From assembly GCA_947359465.1 (NCBI GenBank), contig OX375873.1, forward strand, positions 92,959,978 to 93,023,977: a stretch of DNA of 64,000 bases, read 5' to 3'. Below, one piece after another: positions 33,531 through 45,000 of the stretch. The translations under genes and the position numbers were made by a program. Position 1 is the first letter of the stretch; the number at the start of each line of letters is the position of its first letter. The DNA is from Metellina segmentata. Lineage: Eukaryota > Arthropoda > Arachnida > Araneae > Tetragnathidae. The notes under the pieces are model-generated. The model did not search any database. It saw nothing but the letters and a program-made list of their open reading frames with translations, and had not been told where the DNA came from.

Positions 33531-33970
33531 CAATCCTTGAGAGAAAATAAAATAAAAACGATGCCTAAGTGGTCGTCCAATTTTCACTGAACGCTTGGTC
33601 GCGCGCCCATAAAACTGACCAGATTTAACAACACCTGCCCTGAGACAGGGCACATCGCAGCTGGAGGCAGCGTCTTGTATATTTACATTTGCTACTTTTT
33701 TTATTTCATTCCTCGATAAACGCAGTCAACAAAGCACCAATTCCTCTTTGCTCAATTCCTATCATTTCCTCTACTGGCGTTTTTTACTTGGGGCTATTTC
33801 ATTTGGAAATTTGCTTTTTCTTTCGCTGTCATGCGAGCTACCGAGTTGATGATTGCTCAATGACAACGCTCGTTTTGGGTACCTCGCTAATCTAGATGGA
33901 TGACACGATGGACGGGACTCTGCAGATTTTCCTTAACTAGATGGGAGTGGGCAGTTTGTTGCTTATATGA
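33530..33970. other. Less AT-rich unique block
   Basis: The block stands out in composition (for example gcgcgcccat, cctgccctgagacagggcac with a short stem, and gcgagctaccgagttgatg). A 68-codon plus-strand frame at 33689 has no recognisable similarity. It may be regulatory; function unknown. Confidence 0.25.
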
Positions 33971-33975
33971 ACTAC

Positions 33976-34487
33976 GTCTTCCTGTTTTTGAGTAAAATGT
34001 ATCTTATTTCTTCGAGTACAACAGCCTGAGAGACCATGTCTAACAAATCATTCGTCCGCAAAGAAATTATAATGTCCTCTGGATCATGAAACAAGTCTGA
34101 ATGGCACATTTTTATACAAGATAGAATGTGATTACTAGAGGCGTGTTTCTCCTTACACCTAGGACAAACTAAAAAATATATATTTGACCAGGAATTTCAT
34201 ATTTTTAAGCTACCCGCTAGATAAAGCCTTTAGGTCACACTTTTCCTTTTGTGATTCAGGAATAGACTCGTGATTTTTCCTGGTGTCAGTGATGATTGAG
34301 AAGAATTCGTCATATTGTGCTGTTTGAATTTTTGTTTTTGAGTAGAATTTATCCCAAGAGAATCAAGCATCCCCACTCTAGTATTTAAAGAACTTTTATT
34401 TAGCAAGTCTGTCAGCAATGCCATTTCCTCTGATGTCAAAGTGGGATAATGTCCACGGAAAATGGATTTCAGAAGAAATTTTCTCAT
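33976..34487 (-). pseudogene. C-terminal remnant of a retroelement protein with CCHC finger
   Basis: The minus strand has a frame at 34487-34230 starting MRKFLLKSIF and containing SLNTRVGMLDSLGIN. After a frame change, an open stretch near 34165-33976 reads CPRCKEKHASSNHILSCIK. The C-x2-C-x9-H-x4-C spacing with HIL-x-C resembles the finger at the C-terminus of RNase H or reverse-transcriptase proteins of some non-LTR elements. No RT or RNase H core is present. The assignment is from pattern only. Confidence 0.4.
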
Positions 34488-35280
34488 AATTTTTTTTGAT
34501 GCAGCATATGTTTAAATTTTTGCATGATACCAATTGCTGGTTCTATCTATAATAGTCCAGTATTTTGTTAAGGGCTGGAATCAGCTACGACTACAAGTTA
34601 GGATCCCGATATCATCATACAGGTTTAAAGATGAAACAAGTTGTTATAAATCTTGGTTAATATCGAATAATTCAACTAGAAGAAACAGGCAGTGGTCAGG
34701 ATCTGTTCATTTGAATTAAAACGAATCATTGGCGAATTTGATGAGTATATTATTTCCAGTGTTTCTTTTCTCATTCGAGCTACCTACAGTATGGTTTCTT
34801 GAAGCGATCGCTCTCGAGACTAAAATTTGAAATATACAATGGAAGCATGTTAGATCTTCTGTTTTAAGGGATTTTCGGAACAAATTGTTGTTAGTGTTGA
34901 TAAATCTACTGTGGAATAAGAACGAATAACGGTTTTTACTACAATTGGTTGAGAAGATTATGTTCACAGTGAGAAGTTTGTTAACAGTTGCCATGTAAAG
35001 TAAAGAATCATCCAAGATAATTATTACTCTTCGTTCCAGAAGTGCCATTTTAACTTCGAAACATACTTATTTAACACTTTGAGCGTAATGAGATTTCCGA
35101 GTAGTGATGTGTTGCTTTTTCACAACACATATCGTCGGCAAAAGTGTGAAACCTCGCGTGTCGAAAAAATTTGTTTTCGGGTTGTTTCGTAAACCTGCGC
35201 AGTAAAATAATCTGCATCTGTTTAGTCAATTTTTAGTTTTTTCAACTATCAAATGGTATATCAAAAATTCGATTAGTTTA

Positions 35281-35388
35281 TATTATTAAGTATATTAACT
35301 AATATTAAAAATATATTTAATTATATTAATAAATGTATTAGTAATATTAATAAACATATTAATAATATTAATAAATGCATTGCTAATC
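35281..35388. repeat. AT-only degenerate tandem repeat
   Basis: Repeated variants of attaatattaataaa over about 100 bases (for example aatattaataaatgtatta and aatattaataaatgcattg). No function seen. Confidence 0.7.
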
Positions 35389-36871
35389 ACACTTTTTCCG
35401 ACGATCCGATGACTTTAGTGAAGCCACATCTATATTGCTTGGAAGAATCGTAGGAAAAATTATACTGGTAAAGATTGTTGGAAGTCTTGCAGGTTGCATG
35501 ATGGAATTATGTCTGAGTATTTTAAATAGATAAATTTCAAGCAACTACTGAGTGTGACGAAACAAGACACTCAAGCTATCGAAATTTCAACAAAGCACAA
35601 ATTAGGCTAAGTCTCTGCGAATTGAATTGAATAAAATATATGTTTTTTCGTATGATAGAATATAGTTTTTAGGAAAGTAAAGACATTTAAAAATAGCTAT
35701 TACTTCACGGTTTTGAAACCGTATAACCAAAATAATATCTGTAAGACACAGTGTACATTTTGTATTAAAAGCCATGTTAGAAGCGACATAAAGTGTTACC
35801 AGAGGTAATTTTATGATACAACCAATTTGTGTAATGTGTGCTCCAAAACTCTCCAAAATTCGTACTATCAACACTTGACAAATCAATAGGTTGGTTTAGG
35901 TTTCCATGTAACGGTTCAAGTGGTTTCAAAATGTGATCCAATATATCATCAAAACTACTTAAATAGCGAACGCTATAGGCAGACTTATCCATAGTTACTC
36001 AAGATGACATGCAAATGTACAGAAAATATTTTTAAAGTGTTCCCCACATTCACCTGTCAGATACGGGTGAATGTGTTGGAGCACGACAAGAAATGGTTTG
36101 CTTCGTAGTATCTATTATGTGCACGCATTCCTGCAGTCGTAAAATCCTGATTCTTTAGTACAAACAGTTACCGGATTCCACGTGGTAGTTTTAATTAGTT
36201 CCTTATATGCAGTTAATCTTTTGTGCTAATTTTACCTTTACTTTTAATTCTGCATTGTATATCTAGTATGCACTATAACAGTCTCATTCTGAAGTCTATC
36301 CGAAATACGAAAGGAATAATCTTAACAACAAGCGCAGACGGAAAACTAATTTGCTAAGCTGTAATTAATATACAATGAATTATAATATAAAACAGAAATG
36401 AAGTATACTTGTCTTTGTTTAAAAATAGCTCTTTTGAAATGCTAAAAATTATTTATGATTATTTGTTTAATTTATCATTAAAATAATATATTTTAAAATT
36501 CATAAGTAAAATGTGTTTTATAATTTATGTATTTAAATTAATTGCTTTTTCTGTACATACAGATAATACGTTAATAATTTCTAGGAATTCATAATTTTAA
36601 AATATTCAAATATATTATCGTTTCTATAAATTAACTCCCATTTTTCAATTTCAAATGTTTCAGTTGATTATGCATAATATTTTAATGAATGCGCCCTTCT
36701 ATAGATTTTAAGTCAATTATAGTAATTTGCAGTATAGATCTACAAAACATTCCTTCAACGTTTTTTTGTTATAATATCGTTGTAATATATACGTTATAAG
36801 TTATTCTATGCTCTATAAATATTATATAAAGACTGAAAATAGCATTTACTAAATTTAAAATCAAATGAAAA

Positions 36872-36877
36872 TTTATT
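36872..36877 (-). terminator. Polyadenylation signal for the 36964-37872 gene
   Basis: TTTATT on the plus strand gives AATAAA on the minus strand about 87 nt after the stop codon, the expected place for 3' end formation. Confidence 0.55.
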
Positions 36878-36963
36878 CAAAATTATACATGTATGCGTTT
36901 TTGAGAAACATTCAATTTAAAAGTCAAAATTTATGTACCGAACTTTCACGAATGGTAATACGG

Positions 36964-37872
36964 TTAATACTTGAAGACTGTACCTTTACTATTGGAAAGG
37001 CTGCAAAGCCTTTTACAATCACCCTTCTCCAATGACTTTACGATATCCTCGACGCCCATGCTGGACAACCATCCTTCCTTGCTGTACCTTCGGAGCATAC
37101 CAGCTACAACTTTCACATTTTCATAGCCACCTTGATCCAACGCAACCTCACAGACAGCTTTATGGATACATTCGTCATCCTCTAGGACCTTTGCACCGAA
37201 CTCGATGATGTTATCCAGGATTCTCGCCATCATTTCAGCATCATCGAAGGCTCGTGCCAGTTTGCTGGAGGCCAGAGTAGTCACAACCGATGGTAGTCCT
37301 GAACCAGAAGTGAAGTAGTTTGCGGCAATGGGAATGAATGATGCCAGCATGATAGAAATTGGGATGAGAGCCGCTAGAAGAAAGTACTTGGGTTCAGATA
37401 ACAGCGTTGTCAAGAGACCCTTTTCCTCTTTCTTCGACGAGATCGATTGTAGTTTATTCATGGCGTTCATCATCACCATCATTTCCACCATTTCATCGTC
37501 GGTTGCAGATGGTACTTCGGAAACGTCGAGACTCCCTTTCCATGTTGGAGCGTAGTAAGGAAATCCTTTGTGGTATTGGACAGACTTTTGTCCAATGTCG
37601 GTTGGCTTGTCAAAACCCTTTTGTTTTGCGTAACCAGGAAACGCGTCCCATCTGGAAGCATCATGGCTTGGTGATCCGGCATCGGTGTACACGGGCTTGT
37701 CGGAATCCTCAGTAGAAGCACCGTCATCACCAAAGTTTTCAGGGCTGAAGAAATTGTCGTAATTTCTAGACTTCCGGGACGTTTCTTCAGTAGAATTCAG
37801 CTCCTTGATCTGCTTTCCTGATACAAAGCTGGCAGCACCGATAAGGAATAAAATAAAGAGTGAAGACTCCAT
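36964..37872 (-). CDS. Secreted or single-pass membrane protein, orphan family, paralogue 1
   Basis: A single-exon gene of 302 residues. I use the ATG at 37872 because the frame upstream of it opens only at a TTG and the signal peptide begins exactly there (MESSLFILFLIGAASFVSG). After the signal come an acidic, Ser/Asp-rich linker (about 25-100), the motif KGFPYYAPTWKG (102-113), a Met-rich run EMVEMMVMMNAM (about 127-138), a hydrophobic segment with two prolines (about 163-185), and a C-terminal domain with Cys 235 and 241 (C-x5-C) and Cys 286 and 290 (C-x3-C). The order matches the protein at 47152-48084 throughout, so they are paralogues. The DDECIHKAVCE piece faintly recalls DM4/12-type arthropod proteins, but I would not assign that family. 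A TATA box and initiator lie upstream and an AATAAA downstream. Function unknown. Confidence 0.88.
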   Translation of the reverse strand: MESSLFILFLIGAASFVSGKQIKELNSTEETSRKSRNYDNFFSPENFGDDGASTEDSDKPVYTDAGSPSHDASRWDAFPGYAKQKGFDKPTDIGQKSVQYHKGFPYYAPTWKGSLDVSEVPSATDDEMVEMMVMMNAMNKLQSISSKKEEKGLLTTLLSEPKYFLLAALIPISIMLASFIPIAANYFTSGSGLPSVVTTLASSKLARAFDDAEMMARILDNIIEFGAKVLEDDECIHKAVCEVALDQGGYENVKVVAGMLRRYSKEGWLSSMGVEDIVKSLEKGDCKRLCSLSNSKGTVFKY

Positions 37873-37923
37873 CGCTGATGTAGTGGAAGATACGAGATAA
37901 GAAGGCAAGCTCAGTGGGATGTG

Positions 37924-37954
37924 TGAATTTGATAATGGCGATACCGCTTATATA
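37924..37954 (-). promoter_or_regulatory. Core promoter (TATA box and initiator) of the 36964-37872 gene
   Basis: TATATAAG lies on the minus strand at 37947-37954. A TTCACA initiator-like site follows with its A at 37924, 30 bases downstream of the box, the usual TATA-to-start distance. This predicts a 5' UTR of about 52 nt before the ATG at 37872. Confidence 0.72.
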
Positions 37955-38256
37955 CTTCGCATCTGTGTCCGTTTGAGGAATTTTATACATTCTGATGGGA
38001 TGAATAAATATACCTTGAACTACATACTTTTGCGGAGGTATTCTTTAGAGAATGAGCCGGAGAAAGTGTAAGAATGAATTAAGGCGGTGTCTCTTTTTAT
38101 CACGGACTGTTGATCTTCAATGGTTGTGGGTTTTGAACTTTCTTCTCCATGCAGCATGAAGAGTAATTTCAGTTAGTTTCCTAACCTACGTAAGAAATTG
38201 TGTAGAATTGAATGGTTGAAATGCGTGATGATGAGCAAATGCTTCAAATGTTCACT

Positions 38257-38302
38257 TACAGTAAAATCTTACTACTGTTATAAGTAGTAAGATTTTACTG
38301 TA
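38257..38302. repeat. Perfect 20-bp inverted repeat, 6-nt loop
   Basis: TACAGTAAAATCTTACTACT (38257-38276) and its exact reverse complement (38283-38302) flank gttata. It lies about 330 bp upstream of the predicted transcription start of the 36964-37872 gene. It could form a cruciform or RNA hairpin, but is too short for a standard microRNA precursor. Confidence 0.9.
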
Positions 38303-38309
38303 TCGTTGA

Positions 38310-40790
38310 ATTATACCATTTAGAGATTTGCTGATAATTTAGTTTAATACATTTCCATTTATCTTAACTTCACATACCTTTAATAGCGGTATAGGAGTGG
38401 AATAAATTTTCTGTACACAATTCTTTTTATGTAGGAAACAATTGGGTGAAAAAAAATTATTTTATATTTTAAGGTAGCATAGGCATTTTATTTTTTAAAT
38501 TGTGAGGTAAAATCTGTATATGAAATGTTAAAGATGTTTTAAAAGCTGCTTTCAAGTAATTCTAATCCAAAGTTGATATTTTCCTCAACAATAATGTTCG
38601 GTTTTTCTACGTTTATTTTTTGTACATGATTGTTTTACGAGATTTGTGTAAAAATACAAGCATTTCCTTTCAATGTCTTTCCATTAAAAGATTCTGAAAG
38701 ATTAAGGGCACTGAGAAGTCACAATTCTTCAAAAAATCGAATTTTTTAATTCAATTACATTTAATAGAGTGCACCAATACGAATCGATTGATGTTATGTA
38801 AAATTTACTAAAAACACTAAATTTAAAAACACTTATTATGTAAAATGCATTTTAAGTTGCTAGAATTTAATTTTGAAATTATCCTTTTTGGTTTCGGTTT
38901 TGTCGGTTTAACTGCGACTGTTATTATATTTAACCGCAAATTTAGTTTACTTTTGCTTTGGAAAGTGCTTATCTATAAGGTAAGATGCTATTTTGTAGTT
39001 TTTTGTCGTTTTCTCAAAATGATAAATTTTTATCTTCAGGTGCGCTCTGTGAAAAAACTATAAAAGCTATCAATCTGAAATTTTGCATGCCCAGGTATTT
39101 CTACTACGCAATTATGTTAAAATATAAACTATTAAGGAAATGTGAACATAATTTTTTTTAATGGGTGATTAGTAGGTATAAAATCACAAAATTTTCATAA
39201 GCTGATTTAAATTGTGTCTAAAAATTTTTTTTCGTGGTTATTTTCAACAAAAAATATTTTAATGAATTAAAAAACCATTTCCAGTGATAGGGAAAAAAGT
39301 TGCTACTCAATATATATAATAGTTTGTTTATAGAGCGCACCCAAAGTGAACTCACTGTATTGAATTTTTTTTCACCGAGTTCTATATAAATGCTCTCTAC
39401 AAAATATTTTTAATTTAAAAATTTTTATTTTTAGCTTGAATTAGTTTTAAAATGAATTACAAACATGTGTACAAAAATTTATATTGGTACTTATAATAGC
39501 TTAAATTTTGTATGCATTCAAATATTGGTCACATTTTCATGATTTCTGGCCTTTGATGACTTCCCGGTGCCCTTAAACATTTTTTGTTACATTTTTCATA
39601 TATTTTTACGACGAAAAAGGTTTTTTTATTGTTATAAATTCAACAAACTGTTCGTAATTAGTAATTTACTTAGCTTTGAATTTTGTAGAATATTTTGCTC
39701 TAAAGAATATTTACTACTTTTCACTACATATTCAATGCCCTAAGCAGATTTTAAATAAAACATAAAAGTGAATATGTATATCTCTGTATATTAAAAAACA
39801 AATTACCGCAGCCGCTGTCGCAGGATTGAAAACTGTGTTGTTTAGCCACATACTTTTTAGACGTTTTCGCGAGAAATTACGGATCAGAAAGTTACAAAAT
39901 CATATGGTTTGTTCTTCATCATGTTCCCTGGACATTTGTAAAGATTTTTTTCAGATGCGGCTATTAGTTTAGGGTTTATTAAGTGTCAAAATTGAAAAAG
40001 CGAAATTTCTAACGCGAGTGAGCAAAAGACGTACAAATTTTCAGTCTCCAGTCGTAATTTTTTTAGAGTACCTCTCAACGTGAATTTTTGCAGTTCGTCG
40101 AGTTTTTTTTTTTTGAAAAGTCGCATAAGACATGGTTTTTCTTGTATATCATCGGTCCCAAATACGTGGAAATTATTTATAGTTCATAAAAAAATAGGTT
40201 CGACACATAAAGTATCATACTTTGAATTCTATCAAATAATGCAAATAATGTAGGAAAGTGTGTTTTTCGAGCAATAAAATAAAGGGGAGGGTAAAACATT
40301 AAGAGTTTCAACCCCCTCCCAATTCCAGCTCTCAATTTACATCCCTTATTTTCCACCAGTGCCTGGTTAAAGCTGATTCGAGTATTATGAAGGGTATGGG
40401 TAATCATATCTTTTAATCAGGAATCTGTACATAGGTGTTGATAGATATTTTAAATAATGTATTCACGAAGATATACGTTACATGAAATATATAAATTCTA
40501 TAGAAACACTGATATTTTTTACGACACCTTACACAAATAAATAAAAATACAACTAGAAGACAAGCTGCTTCTGTGAGGCTATATTCCTAATTTATTGCGA
40601 GTATTCTAAATATACAAAATTTCCTACGAGTAACGAATTGTTTAGATGTATTTTTTGGTAAGAAAACAGACCTACACGAAACATTGGAACCACATACTTT
40701 GAAATATATAGAGCCATCAGAATTAAATGAAGTTTAATACACAAACGGCTTGCATTAGTACGGATAAATGAATAAATTTTCAAAGGAAAA
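38310..40790. other. AT-rich spacer, nothing recognised
   Basis: Only short frames of biased composition occur here; no exon, RNA gene or transposon could be supported. Confidence 0.5.
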
Positions 40791-40802
40791 AAACAAACAA
40801 TA

Positions 40803-41966
40803 TTAAGTGTCCGAAATCATTATTTAGTGTAGTCACCACGCACTGCAATAAGTGCTGCTGTACGACGTGGCATGGAGTTAAACAGATGTTGAATGTCTGC
40901 TTTTGGAAGAGAATTTCATAATGTTTGTATGCGCACCCAAAGACCAACCAAATCCCACACGTGCTGAATAGACGACATATCCAGCGAATAAGCAGGCCAA
41001 GGAACAAGTTGCATGTGATGGGCTGAAAAGAAGTTTCGAACATTCCTTACAACATGTGGGAGTGCATTATCTTGTTGAAAGATAGCTCCAGGGATGCCTT
41101 GACGGAAAGGAACGACTTCGGGCTCTAGCACTTCACCGACGTACCTGCTGCTATTCAGATTACCCTCAATTGGTAGCAGCTGAGATCGTACATGATATTA
41201 AATCGCACCCCAGACCGTAACTCCAAGTGTTCGGCCACTATGACGTTCGATAACGCACTCTGAAAGGTAGCGTTCACGAATGCGGCCATCTTGGTTTCAC
41301 AAATTAAAGAGGGTTTCAAAACACAACTTGTTGCCAATCCTCTGTGCTCATGAGCCCATTGCAGACGCAGCCGTCGATGGGGGGGGGGGATCCCGTATAC
41401 AGAAATCCTTGCACGCAGTCCACAGTGCAAAAGACATCGTAAAATTGACGAAGCCGACATTAGTACACCTGTAGCAGTAGACAAAATTGCTGCCAACTGC
41501 CTGGAGGAAGCTGTACGGTCATTCACCCGCATATGGACCTGGTGTCTATCATCGCGTGTGACGTCACCTTCCATCGTCCACTCCCAATTTTTCGAGTTGT
41601 TCGGTGCTCGTCGGTCCACTGCTTCCAAACTAGCAACACTGTGGAACTGTTCCGTTGCACACGAGCTGCTAGTGCGCGATAGGAAAATCCTCCTTCACGA
41701 AGGCCGATGATTCTCCCCTGTTCAAACTCCGTAAGTTGTTGAAATTCCACCCTATTTCGTCATGGAAACATACTTAGGTCTTCCTAAACGTTCGCCACTA
41801 AAAAATAACCATGCACTACTTTCAACATCCCGCTACAGCCCTCTATTTTTACGCTTTTAGCATCAGTTCAGAGGGCGATGATCACGTGGTGTGGTGTTTC
41901 TGATATTTTACTACTTAGCATAACATCTTATAATTTACATTTGCTGCAAATTTCATTTTATTCGGA

Positions 41967-41968
<2 letters not shown>
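40803..41968 (-). mobile_element. Degenerate Tc1-like transposon
   Basis: About 1.2 kb. The left end reads aagtgtccgaaatcattatt; the right end in reverse reads atcatccgaataaaat, a weakened inverted partner. The right end abuts a (TA)n tract, in keeping with TA target choice. The minus strand carries a broken transposase (see separate entry). Its ends are uncertain by tens of bases. Confidence 0.68.
40820..41750 (-). pseudogene. Tc1-like transposase pseudogene
   Basis: Pieces in at least two frames appear in the correct order: an N-terminal helix-turn-helix block (EFQQLTEFEQGRIIGLREGG, from 41747), a second DNA-binding block (RTASSRQLAAILSTATGV), a mid region (LRLQWAHEHRG), then QQDNALPHV with the second catalytic Asp, WPAYSLDMSSIQHVWDL where the usual catalytic Glu of the P-I-E-H motif is Gln, and a C-terminus ending MPRRTAALIAVRG with a stop at 40820. 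A GTG stands where the start ATG is expected, a segment around the first catalytic Asp is disrupted, and frames shift. It was a DDE cut-and-paste transposase and is now inactive. I associate this sequence style with spider Tc1 copies. Confidence 0.85.

Positions 41969-42007
<39 letters not shown>
41969..42007. repeat. (TA)n microsatellite
   Basis: About nineteen TA dinucleotides directly beside the Tc1-like element, whose target is TA. Confidence 0.93.
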
Positions 42008-42009
<2 letters not shown>

Positions 42010-42010
<1 letters not shown>

Positions 42011-45000
42011 GTACATAAGAGTATTTTGCTAGAACTCTTTATTTATTGATAGCCAACACGGAATCATATATCATATAAATAAAAAAATATTACCGCCTTG
42101 TATAATTTAAAAAAAAGTATAAGTAACTAAACATTTGGAATTTCTAAGATCTAGTAAATGTTGAAATTTAACATACATCTTATTGATGGTTATGAATTTA
42201 TGTTTATGATCTCTCCACACGCAAAATTGTAATCATTGATATTCACATTCTCTTATGCATTTCCTTTTTCTGGTTTGAAATAATTCTTATTTGCTGCTTG
42301 TACTATTTATTTTTTAATACTATATACATAGAAACTGTATTTTATTGTTTGAGGATGAAAACAAATATTTTACGTTTTGTTGTAGTTTAGATTATTCTAG
42401 TCACGTTTCGTTTTATTTTCGGAGCTTCTAAACAGAAAATACCTCATATCTGCTTTTAAAGGTGTGATATAGAGTTCATAATTCAAGATTTAAGCTTTTA
42501 TCACTTCAGATATTTCTTTAAGGTTTATAAGGAATAAAGGAATCGGTCACACACATTTCATACGTTCAGTGAAATAGTGATATCGACTTTATTTTGATTC
42601 GTTTATGTATTTTGTCTTGAATTCAGTTATATTTATTTCCAGAGCAAACAAAAATCATATAAATTGCAAAACATACAGAAAAGATAACACATGTATATAA
42701 ATATATTTTGTGAGCTATCTTGAATAACCATATATAGAATACCCAATTAAATCTTTTTTCTACACTAAATATTTTTTATTTTTATGTATGATGAGTAAAT
42801 GCCTGGTTCTTTATCACTTGAAAACAATTAAAAACATTTAATGATTAGACTTGCTTAAAATATATTAAAATGAAATTCTAAAAATATCAAATACTAGATT
42901 CAGTTGATGGAAAGGAAAATATGTGAGATGGAAGGTTATAAGCTTTGCAGAACAATTTTACGCATTGTGAAAATTTCCAACGATTGTTTTGTCTTGGATG
43001 ATAAGTAATACTATTCAAAATTTAGAAAAAAACGAGAACTTTTGAAAGTATTGTTTATGTAAACAAATATAGCGAATTGGTGCTGGATTCATTTGAAAAC
43101 ATAAAGGCTCTTACAAAATATTGAAATTTGGCAAAAGGAAGCGTATGTCATCATATAAATTAAAATATGTGTCTATTTACGCCTCTGTCTCTGCCCATGT
43201 GTGAACGCAGTATACTATATAGATTACTGAAAATGTAAACAAAAATAAGCCTCCATTAGCTGGTGGAGCAACTAGACATATTTAGAAAAATAATATTCAG
43301 ATAAAGGTGTACAGAGGATAAATACAACACAATATTCCCTTTTATATATTTATCTTTTCATTGTCATGTACCGTTAATTACGTTTCAATTATTATCTATT
43401 TCACATTTACATTATGTTGCAACATTACAATTTCATTTTTGAAATGTTTATTTCAGTTTATCATAATTAATCATTTAAGTATCATAAGTACAGTAAGATC
43501 TTTTGTAAAATTTACACTATGCTGTGTTTTGTCTTTTTTTTTTAATTTTTATTTATAAAACTAACGCTTTAGAATACAATGCGTTTTACGCCTCGTTTAT
43601 TTGATATTACCTTGATGGGGCTTATCCATCTGTGTAATAAAAATTTTAATTTCCATTACAAAATTCAGTAAACATTTTTATTTTAGTTAGATATACTCAT
43701 TTTCATTGATAGAGTAAATACTTTCAGAAAAATGTGTTGTTAAAATTTTACCTGCCACTTTTTTTTTTCGTTTTATCAAATAAGATGGTATGATTTTGAA
43801 CGTGTTATATAGAAATTAACATTTAAATAGATGAAAGATAAAATATTGCCAAATTGTCATTGTGTGTTATGATAAATATCGCATTATAACTTTTTCAGAA
43901 GCCTGCTATAGTCTAAATTCTAAGAAACAGCGCTTCATACTTAATTTTATAACACAGAAACTGGAGTCCTAACATCTTATATATGCAAATATAAAATACG
44001 TATGTGCATTTTGTTTAATGATAACGATGCATATTGTCTTAACATGGTACTAAATTTAATTAAAAATCAGTAGGCCAGGGTATGTTCGAAATTTTGCCAT
44101 AAGTTATATATCTTCCTTTGCAGTAAAATAGTATTCAAATACTTCAGTTAGCTGAGAGTTGATAAATAATTTACTTATTCAAAAGCAGTTCAGAAGACAA
44201 TTGATGGATTGCCTTAAATTAACTTTTTTCAATACAAAATCCGATATCAAAGTACATATGTAACACAATTACTCAGACATACTTACAAAATTACTTATTG
44301 TCTTAAGAATAATATAGTCAGTTGTGATAATAAGTCATTAGAGTATGATATCGTAAAGTAAGTATATATTTGCATCGACCATTCAATTTGTGATATACTG
44401 ACAAGCACAACCAGTTTTATTGCATGAAATTATCATTTGTTTCAAAGACTATGCAGATCTTTATCTTTTTCTTTTTAGTTTTTAATTACGTGCTATTGTG
44501 TTCTTTCTACTCACTAATATGTTTCCTAGGTACACAGAATTGAATAATCGATCTTTGACGATGCGCTGCATAAAAATTTATTCATGTACTTTTATAAACG
44601 AAATTTACATATATATACGTACCCCCTGATTAAATCTTACGTATAAATGAATAGGCATTCGCATTTTCACATGATTAGACTATAACAAGAAGTTTAATCT
44701 CATTATGAAGAGCTTTGATGCAGAATACTTAATGTGTGCATTCCATGATTGAAAAAGGAAACTTGTTACCATATTTTCATTAAATATGGTAATTAGGTGA
44801 GGCGAGTAATCAATGGTTTCTGCATATATGCTGACTTTTTGTTTCCTTATTTTATTACCACAAACCCACGTGCTTTGAAACTATGTGTATTACAGGTGTG
44901 TACTCGACAAATATACCATTTCGAAGATACACAATACAATAATTTCGTATTCTTCCGCTTTCCGCAATCTATTTTACTTTACTATCTAATTGAGACATTG

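Noticed and set aside
37873..37908. Twelve extra N-terminal codons for the paralogue-1 gene
   Set aside because: They begin at TTG, not ATG, and precede a complete signal peptide that starts at the ATG at 37872 and aligns with paralogue 2.
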